In this document: positions 14,208 through 20,685 of the stretch, in pieces
Position numbering within the stretch: the first letter of the stretch is position 1
Layout: each line of letters starts with the position of its first letter
Assembly: GCA_030637805.1 (NCBI GenBank)
Contig: DAOWFV010000102.1
Span: 1 to 20,685, forward strand
Origin: Acidobacteriota bacterium
GTDB lineage: Bacteria > Acidobacteriota > Thermoanaerobaculia > Thermoanaerobaculales > Sulfomarinibacteraceae
Length of the DNA: 20,685 nucleotides
Direction: 5' to 3'
Program-made: the position numbers and the translations under genes
Notes under the pieces: generated by a model
Seen by the model: the letters and a program-made list of their open reading frames with translations, nothing else
Database searches by the model: none
Told to the model about the DNA's origin: nothing

Positions 14208-14843
14208 ATGCCGAAGGAGAAGCTGTGTGTGCTGCTTGGTGGAGCGGGGAACCAGGACGGCGCGGCCATGAATGACCGTGATTGGGTTCAGTCCGCGCGC
14301 GGGGGTGACGAGGATGCCTTCGCTCGGCTGGTCCGGCGGCACTCCGGAGGTCTCCACCGAGCGGTTGCGCGAATTCTCGCCGACGACGCCGAGGCCTGGG
14401 ACATCGTGCAGATGGCCTTTATGCGGGCTTGGCAACGTCTCGACCGCTACGATCCGCGCTACAGCTTCGCAACCTGGCTGTACCGGATCGGCACCAACCT
14501 GGCCATCGACCTCCTTCGCTCCCGCGGCAGCCGCGAGCGGGCGCACAAGGCGGGGACAGAGCACCGTTTGCGTCTGGTGGGTCAGGGCGAGGGAGCAAAT
14601 GCGCGTGTCGACAGCCTCGAGGCCGACGGCATCCTCCGGCAGCTCGTGGAGATCCTGACTCCCCAGCAGCGCAGCGCCTTTGTACTGCGCGAGATGGAGG
14701 GGTTGGAGACGGCCGAGGTTGCCGAAGTGCTCGGGTGCACCGCCACTACGGTGCGCAACCACATCTTCCAGGCGCGAAAGGCGCTGCGCCAGGAGCTGAA
14801 GCGGCGTTTTCCGGAGTACCTGCCGGTTTCCGAGAGGGGATGA
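14208..14843 (+). CDS. ECF (sigma-70 family, group 4) RNA polymerase sigma factor
   Basis: A 211-residue ECF sigma factor, or 191 residues if it starts at ATG 14268. Region 2 carries GDEDAFARLVRRH, the DDAEAWDIVQMAFMRAWQRL stretch and FATWLYRIGTNLAIDLLR. Region 4 carries LTPQQRSAFVLREMEGL and a helix-turn-helix (AEVAEVLGCTATTVRNHIFQARKAL). I report 14208 because GGAG lies 5 nt upstream; the family fold itself begins just after 14268 (MNDRDWVQSARGGDEDAF). A small hairpin (CTCCG/CGGAG, 14184-14202) overlaps that ribosome site. The gene begins the secretion/pilus operon; its stop is 1 nt before the anti-sigma gene. It probably drives its own operon, but no ECF-type promoter was identified with confidence. 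Confidence 0.93.
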   Translation: MPKEKLCVLLGGAGNQDGAAMNDRDWVQSARGGDEDAFARLVRRHSGGLHRAVARILADDAEAWDIVQMAFMRAWQRLDRYDPRYSFATWLYRIGTNLAIDLLRSRGSRERAHKAGTEHRLRLVGQGEGANARVDSLEADGILRQLVEILTPQQRSAFVLREMEGLETAEVAEVLGCTATTVRNHIFQARKALRQELKRRFPEYLPVSERG

Positions 14844-14844
14844 A

Positions 14845-15357
14845 ATGAGCTGTGACGAATATCGCGAGATGTTGGATCCTTATCTTGACGAGTCGCTCGA
14901 GGAAGAACCAAGGCGGGATTTTCGGCGCCACCTGCGTGAGTGTGCCTCATGCCGACAGTGGGCGGTGGCTTCAGAGCCGACCCTCTTCTTCGCGCTGGCC
15001 GGGAAGGGGAAGGCGGATCCAGCGCGGGTGGAGGCATGCGCCGAGGCGGTCACCGCCGGGATCCGTCAGGCGCGTCTCACCCGCCGGATGGCTGGCCGCC
15101 GCCGCCCCTGGCTGGCCGCCGCCGCCGCCCTGGTAGTGGTGGTCGGGGGCGGCCTCACCTGGCGGATGACCCACGGTGGCGGGGAGGCCCTGCCGGCTAC
15201 TGAGATGGAGGCCCGCACAGAGGCGGCCGCACGTCCGGCGCCGCCGACGGTGGAGGTCGACATGACGGGCCAGGACGTACGTGTGTACCAATTTGCCACC
15301 GACGAAGACGCGGACACTGCCGTCTACTTCGTCGTCAACCCGGCCATGGAGCTCTAG
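14845..15357 (+). CDS. Anti-sigma factor with zinc-finger (zf-HC2/ZAS) domain and one membrane span
   Basis: A 170-residue membrane-anchored regulator. The N-terminal cytoplasmic domain has the anti-sigma zinc motif HxxxCxxC (His29, Cys33, Cys36 in HLRECASCRQW), expected to hold the upstream ECF sigma factor inactive. A basic run (RRMAGRRR) precedes one transmembrane helix at about 88-106. The C-terminal about 60 residues are periplasmic, with an Ala/Pro-rich linker and a short strand-rich end (VEVDMTGQDVRVYQF). It lies 1 nt after the sigma gene and 4 nt before the next gene, so the pair is co-expressed with the assembly genes. The periplasmic tail may sense envelope state or the status of the machine; that is inference. 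Confidence 0.9.
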   Translation: MSCDEYREMLDPYLDESLEEEPRRDFRRHLRECASCRQWAVASEPTLFFALAGKGKADPARVEACAEAVTAGIRQARLTRRMAGRRRPWLAAAAALVVVVGGGLTWRMTHGGGEALPATEMEARTEAAARPAPPTVEVDMTGQDVRVYQFATDEDADTAVYFVVNPAMEL

Positions 15358-15361
15358 GCCC

Positions 15362-16072
15362 ATGTGGAGGCGGTGTGCGCTGATCCTGTCGTTCGTGGTG
15401 CTGGCGGCCCTGACCGCGGCAGCTGCATCGGAGACCGTGGTTCACGTGTTTCAGCTTCGATATGCTTCGGTTCAGGAAACCTTCGCCGCCGTACAGCCAC
15501 TGCTGTCGGAGCGCGGGAGCATCACCGTCCAGCCCAAGAAATTCCGGATAACGGTTCAAGACCTGCCGGAGGTGGTGGAGCGGGTGGCTGAACTGATCGG
15601 GGAGATGGACCGGGCCCCCGGAAGCTATCGAATTCAGATGGAGCTCCTGGAGGGCACCTCCCGGCCCCTCGGCGCCGAGCAGCAGGTTCAGGTCGACCGG
15701 CGGTTGAAGGGCATGTTCAAGTTTCCCTCCTTCCGCCACCTGGGCACCGCAACATTCGAGGGCGACCTGGGAACCCCATCCTCGGCCGAGCTCGGCGACG
15801 GCTTCAGGGTCTCATTCCTTGCCGAGTCCACGGGTTTCGCCCAGGATTCGCCGTGGGGGAGTCCCGATCCGGGCAACCGCATCCACCTACGTTGGCTGAC
15901 TCTCGAGCACGTGAGGGTGGCCGAAGGCGGCGGCGGGGAAACGAACGAGGTATTGCGAACCAGCATCTTCCTAGCCCCCAAACAGAAGGTCTTCATCGGC
16001 GCCGGTCGTTCCGAGGACTCGAAGGAGGGTCTGGTGCTGATCGTTCAAGCTCAGGACATCGGGGGGAACTGA
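15362..16072 (+). CDS. Exported protein with secretin N-domain-like region
   Basis: A 236-residue protein starting at ATG 15362. Residues 1-22 are a signal peptide (RRCALILSFVVLAALTAAAAS). The segment at about 25-85 (VVHVFQLRYASVQETFAAVQPLL, ITVQPKKFRITVQDLPEVVERVAELIGEMD) looks like an N0/N1 (NolW/STN-type) secretin domain, the periplasmic ring module of GspD/PilQ. The remainder (about 90-236) resembles a beta-rich domain, but no secretin pore-forming C-terminus is present. It is therefore too short to be the secretin itself. It could be an accessory ring protein or an interaction partner of one encoded elsewhere. It sits in the operon directly before gspF, with no gap between its TGA and the next GTG. 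Confidence 0.7.
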   Translation: MWRRCALILSFVVLAALTAAAASETVVHVFQLRYASVQETFAAVQPLLSERGSITVQPKKFRITVQDLPEVVERVAELIGEMDRAPGSYRIQMELLEGTSRPLGAEQQVQVDRRLKGMFKFPSFRHLGTATFEGDLGTPSSAELGDGFRVSFLAESTGFAQDSPWGSPDPGNRIHLRWLTLEHVRVAEGGGGETNEVLRTSIFLAPKQKVFIGAGRSEDSKEGLVLIVQAQDIGGN

Positions 16073-17281
16073 GTGCCCGAGTTCGTTTGTCGGCTCGGAG
16101 CACCGGACGGCGCGCTGGTGGAGCAGCGGCGGGTGGCGGCGTCGATGGATGTTCTGCGCCGCGAGCTCGAGGGCGAAGGATTCCACGTATTCAGCCTGTC
16201 CGGCGCCCGCTCGCGCCTCCGCGTGCCCTTCCTCTCCCGCTCCGAAAAGGTCGGCGGCCAGGACTTCCTGCTCTTCAACACCCAGCTCAAGACCCTCCTG
16301 CACGCAGGCATGCCCCTTGCCCAGTCGCTGGAGCTGCTCAAGGACCAGCAGACCAGCCCCCACTTCAGCGCCCTCCTCGAGAAGGTCCACCAGCAGGTCA
16401 CCACGGGAATCGCTCTGTCTGATGCGTTCCTCGCCCTCGGCGACACCTTCCCTCGCCTCTATGGAAACTCGCTGCGGGCCGGCGAACGTACCGGTGAGCT
16501 CGAGCAGGTCCTGGGGCGGTACGTGGAGTACCAGAGGCTGGTAGAGGCGGTGCGGAAGAAGATCATCGCTGCACTCACCTACCCTCTGGTTTTGGTGACC
16601 CTCTCGGTAGGATTGATGGTAGTGCTGATGACCTATGTGATTCCCAGCTTCACGGAGTTCTACGTCCAGTTCGAGACCGAGCTGCCGCTGCCGACCCGGA
16701 TGGTGATCGGACTGGCGAACGTAGTCCGCGATCACGTGCTCCTGATCGCGGTTGGAGTTGTGGCGACGTGGTATGCCTTCCGCCTCTGGCGCTCCTCGTC
16801 GAAAGGGCGAATGGTCACCGATCGGCTCATGCTGCGCGTTCCCCTTCTCGGGCGCTTGGCCCACCTCTTCGCCCTGTCTCAGTTCAGTCGTTCGATGGCG
16901 ATCCTCCTCGGGGGCGGTACCCCCATGGTGCCGGCCCTGGAAACCGCCGCCGACTCGGTGAGCAACGCCCACATCTCAGAGCTCTTCGCCGACTGTGTGC
17001 AGGAGGTACAGGAGGGACGCCCTCTCTCCGATTCCCTGGCCGACACGAACAAGGCTCCGGACATGGCGCTGGCCATGATTCGCGTCGGAGAGTCTACCGG
17101 CGCCCTGCCCGAGATGCTGGAGCACACCTCGGATTTCTTTGATGAGGAGATCGAGTTCACCCTGGGACGGATCGTCACGCTGATCGAGCCCCTGATCCTG
17201 GTGGTCATGGGCCTCGTCATTGCAGGGCTGCTGCTGGCGGTCTATTATCCGCTGCTCACGATAGTGAGTAGAATCGCGTGA
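16073..17281 (+). CDS. Type II secretion / type IV pilus inner-membrane platform protein (GspF/PilC family)
   Basis: A 402-residue polytopic protein that forms the platform on which the ATPase drives pilin assembly. Two T2SF domains are visible: about 66-189 (FNTQLKTLLHAGMPLAQSLELL, SLRAGERTGELEQVL) and about 269-391 (SQFSRSMAILLGGGTPMVPALE, MIRVGESTGALPEML). Three membrane segments lie at about 168-190, 220-238 and 371-393, as usual for the family. The GTG at 16073 directly follows the previous stop. Length (about 400) is normal. Without the pilin genes I cannot say whether the system is type IV pilus or type II secretion. Its neighbours (ATPase, then PilM/N/O-like) support a type IV filament family machine. 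Confidence 0.94.
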   Translation: MPEFVCRLGAPDGALVEQRRVAASMDVLRRELEGEGFHVFSLSGARSRLRVPFLSRSEKVGGQDFLLFNTQLKTLLHAGMPLAQSLELLKDQQTSPHFSALLEKVHQQVTTGIALSDAFLALGDTFPRLYGNSLRAGERTGELEQVLGRYVEYQRLVEAVRKKIIAALTYPLVLVTLSVGLMVVLMTYVIPSFTEFYVQFETELPLPTRMVIGLANVVRDHVLLIAVGVVATWYAFRLWRSSSKGRMVTDRLMLRVPLLGRLAHLFALSQFSRSMAILLGGGTPMVPALETAADSVSNAHISELFADCVQEVQEGRPLSDSLADTNKAPDMALAMIRVGESTGALPEMLEHTSDFFDEEIEFTLGRIVTLIEPLILVVMGLVIAGLLLAVYYPLLTIVSRIA

Positions 17282-17288
17282 GGTTGTT

Positions 17289-18926
17289 ATGGCCACCGAT
17301 CCGAACATAGAGCAACAGCTCGTCATCCTCGATCAGGAAGGTGAAGGCCGGGAGGAGGAAAGGGCTGCGGCGGCGCTCGCCCAGCATCTCGGTCTGCCCT
17401 TCGATCCGCTGGATGAGTTTCACGTCGATGCCGACCTCTTCCGGACCATTCCGGTGGAGGTGATGCTGCGCTACCATTTTCTCCCGCTGCGATCCGACGG
17501 AGAGACCCTGCACGTGGTGATGGCGGATCCCTCCGATGTCGTCAAGCTCAACGAAGTGGAGCTGGCTCTTGCCCGGCCGCTGGAGGTGACGGTGAGCCCG
17601 GGAAGCCGCATCGCCGAAATCCTCGAAAAATCCGAATCGACCCAGCGGGTGCTGGATGAGGCAACCGAGGGCTTCAGCATGCAGCTGGTGCAGGAAGCGG
17701 AGGACGGCGAAGAGGTCCTCTCCATCGACCGCATAACCGCCGACTCCTCGCCCATCATCCGTCTTGTCGACTCGATCCTGTTCAACGCCATCCAGCGGAG
17801 AGCCTCGGACATCCACGTCGAGACCCAGGACCGCGAGGTCGTGGTGAAGTACCGCATCGACGGAGTGCTCTACCAGGCAATGAAATCCATCGATAAGCGG
17901 CATCACTCCACCATCATCAGCCGCATAAAGGTGATGTCCGAGCTCGACATCGCGGAGAAGAGGGTTCCCCAGGACGGACGGTTCAAGGTCCGCTTCTCGG
18001 GGCGCACCATCGACTTTCGCGTCTCGATCATGCCCACGGTGCACGGAGAGGACGCGGTGATCCGGATTCTCGACAAAGAAAGCACCAACGCCGAGTTCCA
18101 CACCCTCAACCTGGAGGTGCTCGGGCTCGAGGAGGACACCAAGCGGCAGCTGCGGAAGTTCATCAACGAGCCTTACGGCATGGTGCTCGTGACCGGCCCC
18201 ACCGGCTCCGGGAAAACCACCACCCTCTACGCCTGCCTGTCCGAGATCCGTTCCTCGGAGGACAAGATCGTCACCATCGAGGACCCTGTGGAGTACCAGC
18301 TCAAGGGAATCACCCAGATTCCGGTGAACGAAAAAAAGGGTCTCACCTTCGCGCGCGGGCTGCGTTCCATCCTCCGCCACGATCCCGATAAGGTAATGGT
18401 GGGGGAAATCCGCGACGAGGAGACCGCCCAAATTGCCGTCCAGTCCGCCCTCACCGGGCACCTGGTCTTCACCACGGTCCACGCCAACAACGTGGTCGAC
18501 GTCATCGGTCGTATCCTGAACATGAACGTGGACCTTCACAACTTCGTGTCCGCGCTGAACTGCGTGCTCGCCCAGCGCCTGGTGCGCCAGATCTGCCCGC
18601 ACTGCAAGCGACGGGCGCAGACCTCGGACACCCTGCTCGAGGACTCCGGCCTCGACCCCGACCGCTACCGCGACTTCAGTTTCTTCGACGGAGCGGGCTG
18701 CATCGAGTGCAACGGCACCGGGTACCGCGGCCGCCTCGCCATCGCCGAGCTGCTCAATCTATCGGATAACATCCGCCAGCTCATCCTCGATCGACGCTCA
18801 GCCGCCGAGATCAAGCGTGCCGCCAAGGCCGAGGGGATGCGCTTCCTCCGCGAGTCGGCCCTGCAGAAGGTGTTCGCGGGCGAGACCACGCTGCACGACA
18901 TCAACAAGGTGACCTTCGTCGAATGA
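17289..18926 (+). CDS. Assembly ATPase, GspE/PilB family
   Basis: A 545-residue hexameric ATPase powering pilin polymerisation. The N-terminal region (about 25-130) is a GspE/MshE-type domain. The ATPase core has Walker A GPTGSGKT (303-310), the Asp box (about 321-340), Walker B KVMVGEIRD (368-376) and the His box (HLVFTTVHAN, 391-400). The zinc-binding tetracysteine is intact: CPHC (436, 439) and CIEC (471, 474). This tetracysteine is characteristic of extension ATPases rather than retraction ATPases. All catalytic motifs are intact. ATG 17289 is preceded by GAGG. It lies 7 nt after gspF and its TGA overlaps the ATG of the pilM-like gene as ATGA. Confidence 0.96.
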   Translation: MATDPNIEQQLVILDQEGEGREEERAAAALAQHLGLPFDPLDEFHVDADLFRTIPVEVMLRYHFLPLRSDGETLHVVMADPSDVVKLNEVELALARPLEVTVSPGSRIAEILEKSESTQRVLDEATEGFSMQLVQEAEDGEEVLSIDRITADSSPIIRLVDSILFNAIQRRASDIHVETQDREVVVKYRIDGVLYQAMKSIDKRHHSTIISRIKVMSELDIAEKRVPQDGRFKVRFSGRTIDFRVSIMPTVHGEDAVIRILDKESTNAEFHTLNLEVLGLEEDTKRQLRKFINEPYGMVLVTGPTGSGKTTTLYACLSEIRSSEDKIVTIEDPVEYQLKGITQIPVNEKKGLTFARGLRSILRHDPDKVMVGEIRDEETAQIAVQSALTGHLVFTTVHANNVVDVIGRILNMNVDLHNFVSALNCVLAQRLVRQICPHCKRRAQTSDTLLEDSGLDPDRYRDFSFFDGAGCIECNGTGYRGRLAIAELLNLSDNIRQLILDRRSAAEIKRAAKAEGMRFLRESALQKVFAGETTLHDINKVTFVE

Positions 18927-19840
18927 ACTGGAAGCAGCTCCTCACCAGTCCGCCGCCCAACACCGGATGGTTGTTGGATTCCGATACGGCGGCGGTGTTG
19001 CACCGGGACGGCAAGGGGGAGCTCCATTGCGCCTCCGAAGCGATGCCGGAGGGCGCCTTCGAGGTGGGTCCCGTAGGTCTGCAGGGCGTCGACTCGACGG
19101 CGGTCGGACCGGTCTTGGCGAGGCTCAAGGGCGCGGCGGAGGGTGCAGAGACAGCCGCGGTGGTCGTGCCCACCGGCTGGTTTCGCAGCTTCGTGATCGA
19201 GGCGGATCGCCTTCCTCGCAAGCAGAAGGAGCTTGAGGACGTCGTCCGTTGGCGGCTGAAAAAATTGCTGCCGATTCCGCCCACAGACCTGCGGCTGTCG
19301 GTCGTACGGCTTCCGGAGAGCGATGGGCGCCGGCAAATTCTGTGCCTGGCCGGCATCGAGCGCGCGCTGGCGACCCTCGAGACGTGCATTCGGGGGGTGG
19401 GCGTGGAGCCCGGTTTGATCACCACCCGGCTTTTCGCCCTGGCCTCACTCCACACGAACGCCGACCGGCCGACCCTGCTGATCCAGCACGAGGCTGCGTT
19501 CCTGTCCCTCCTCCTGCTCGAGGACAAGATGCCGAAGCTCTTGCGCACCAAACCTCTAGCGGCCGGCGACGCCACTGCCTCCACGGTGCTCCGCGAGGTT
19601 GGGCTCACCCTGGCTTTCATTCGCGAAGGCCTTGGCATCGACCCTGAGGTCGAGGTGCACCTCACAATCGAGGACCCCGGAGTCGAGTCGGAGCTGCGCA
19701 GGTGGTTGGCCGAACAGCCCGGCCTCGTTCCCGGCGAGGAGCTGGCTGCACCCCCGTGCGCGCCGGCGACGGTGGTCGGCCGCCTTGGTGCGGCGCGCCT
19801 GGCGCCTGCGGTGGCGGTGGTTACAGGGGGGTTGCGGTGA
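18923..19840 (+). CDS. PilM-like / GspL-cytoplasmic-like assembly protein
   Basis: A 305-residue soluble protein. Position directly after the ATPase and before PilN- and PilO-like genes identifies it as the PilM component, an actin-fold protein that sits on the cytoplasmic face of the inner membrane and binds the PilN tail. Sequence support is modest: the ARLKGAAEGAETAAVVVPTGWF strand pattern, RLPRKQKELEDVVRWRLKKLLPIPP (PilM-type ' R..l...l..ei.e.ipip' region, about residues 94-118) and a later alternation of strands ending in a C-terminal GGLR. I do not see an intact nucleotide-binding motif, so it may be a structural version. The start is the ATGA overlap with gspE. Confidence 0.75.
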   Translation: MNWKQLLTSPPPNTGWLLDSDTAAVLHRDGKGELHCASEAMPEGAFEVGPVGLQGVDSTAVGPVLARLKGAAEGAETAAVVVPTGWFRSFVIEADRLPRKQKELEDVVRWRLKKLLPIPPTDLRLSVVRLPESDGRRQILCLAGIERALATLETCIRGVGVEPGLITTRLFALASLHTNADRPTLLIQHEAAFLSLLLLEDKMPKLLRTKPLAAGDATASTVLREVGLTLAFIREGLGIDPEVEVHLTIEDPGVESELRRWLAEQPGLVPGEELAAPPCAPATVVGRLGAARLAPAVAVVTGGLR

Positions 19841-20409
19841 TCATGCCCAACCTCGCCTCACGACCTTTTTTGAACACCCGACCGGTGTGGCTGGTGGCTG
19901 GGGCAGCCGGCCTTGTGGCAGTGATTCTGGCGGCGCTGAACCTGCGCTTCTTCCTCGCGACCAACAGCGAGATGGAGGCGGAGCTTGCCCGACGGGACGA
20001 GCTCCAGGTGCGACACGGCGTTGTTGAGACCGAGGTGCGCGCCGACGTGGATGCCCTGCGCAAGGTCCCGTGGCGCACGCTCGAGGGAAAGGTGGTGGCG
20101 ACCAACCTCATCCTCAACGAACACGCGTTCTCCTGGCTGCAGATGCTCGATGACATCGAGCAGGTCATGCCCTGGGACGTGCGCATGACCAATATCGCTC
20201 CTGCCGTGAGCCCGGAAGAGGTGATCCTGTCGCTGGAGGTGGTGGCGCAGACCCGGGAAGCTCTGCTCACCTTCCTCGATAATCTGCTCGCAGTCCCGAG
20301 GTTCTCCGATCCCACCCCGATCAGCGAGAGGACCCCGGAGCAGGCTACGGCCGCAGGCTACTTTATGACCTTGCGGGTGACATACCACCCCCCCGGGGAG
20401 GCGCCGTGA
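19837..20409 (+). CDS. PilN-like assembly protein
   Basis: A 190-residue bitopic protein. It has a short cytoplasmic N-terminus (MPNLASRPFLNTRP), which is the PilN motif that docks into PilM. One transmembrane helix lies at about 18-40, then a coiled coil (about 44-75), then a periplasmic alpha/beta domain including the PWDVRMTNIAP and VILSLEVVAQTREALLTFL segments typical of PilN ferredoxin-like domains. GTG 19837 overlaps the previous stop (GTGA) and has GGGGGG 6 nt upstream; ATG 19843 is a possible alternative two codons later. It should partner with the PilO-like protein in the inner-membrane alignment complex. Confidence 0.83.
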   Translation: MIMPNLASRPFLNTRPVWLVAGAAGLVAVILAALNLRFFLATNSEMEAELARRDELQVRHGVVETEVRADVDALRKVPWRTLEGKVVATNLILNEHAFSWLQMLDDIEQVMPWDVRMTNIAPAVSPEEVILSLEVVAQTREALLTFLDNLLAVPRFSDPTPISERTPEQATAAGYFMTLRVTYHPPGEAP

Positions 20410-20685
20410 CTGTTGATCTGAGGCCGTGGAAGCGCCTTCTGCCGGTCTGGCTGCCGGCGGTCGTGCTCTGCGTCGCGGCCGCAGGTCTCTTCGCCTGGCA
20501 GACCTCGGAGTCCGGCGGGCGCAGGTCCCAGGTTCGGGACCGGGTGGCCGAGCTCGAGGCGGGGCTTTCGCGTCTCGAAGGCTTGCGAGAAGCCACCGAA
20601 ACCGATCGCGAGCGTGTGAACGAGCTTGACGGCCAGTTCGCAGTTCTCTACGGCGGGGTCTTCGGCGATCTCGAGGATCGCCTCA
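20406..20685 (+). CDS. PilO-like assembly protein (partial, off the right edge)
   Basis: The first 93 residues of a bitopic membrane protein. GTG 20406 overlaps the previous gene's TGA (GTGA). A basic N-terminus (RPWKR) is followed by one membrane span (about 11-30) and a coiled coil (about 38-75), the topology of PilO, the partner of PilN in the alignment complex. The following LYGGVFGDLEDRL resembles the PilO linker into its periplasmic domain. Assignment rests on position and topology, as the periplasmic domain is cut by the window edge. Confidence 0.7.
   Translation, partial: MTVDLRPWKRLLPVWLPAVVLCVAAAGLFAWQTSESGGRRSQVRDRVAELEAGLSRLEGLREATETDRERVNELDGQFAVLYGGVFGDLEDRL

Overview
The window is GC-rich (roughly 65% by eye), densely coded and operon-rich. 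The gene content suggests a Gram-negative member of a lineage such as Acidobacteriota (possibly Thermoanaerobaculia). The pointers are exported MsrA and MsrB, SurA-like chaperones, a type IV pilus/type II secretion assembly operon headed by an ECF sigma/anti-sigma pair, a DUF1343 (NamZ-type) protein, and intergenic arrays of degenerate 7-nt repeats. The taxonomic call is an inference; no rRNA gene is present.

Layout. 1-161 (-): 5' part of a small Cys-rich protein of much lower GC, running off the left edge and preceded by a 15-codon ORF. 368-1563 (-): exported msrA-msrB pair with an ATGA overlap. 1702-2880 (+): DUF1343/NamZ-like protein behind a large dyad. 2921-4093 (-): IscS/NifS-type cysteine desulfurase. 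4385-5605 (+): ribBA. 5689-9057 (+): mfd. 9280-10515 (+): unrecognised membrane protein. 10815-13612 (+): PpiC-type lipoprotein, SurA-like chaperone and YhaM-like OB/HD exoribonuclease. 13618-13845 (-): a SelW-like selenoprotein with an in-frame UGA (CVVU motif) and a bSECIS-like hairpin, which conventional ORF calling misses. 13976-14156 (+): a rod-shaped, 6S-RNA-like structured RNA candidate. 14208-20685 (+): one tightly packed unit of ECF sigma, anti-sigma, secretin-N-like protein, GspF/PilC, GspE/PilB, PilM-, PilN- and PilO-like proteins, cut by the right edge.

How the genes fit together. The msrA/msrB pair should repair oxidised methionines in the envelope. The PpiC lipoprotein and SurA homologue should act on periplasmic protein folding. 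The last operon builds the inner-membrane assembly platform and motor of a pilus/pseudopilus machine, presumably under control of its own sigma/anti-sigma switch. ribBA, mfd and the desulfurase are housekeeping genes.

The most notable items are the overlooked UGA-containing selenoprotein, the 181-nt structured RNA candidate between it and the sigma factor, and a family of intergenic elements built from 7-nt repeats. These occupy five gaps, and three of them have inverted arms able to form long hairpins.
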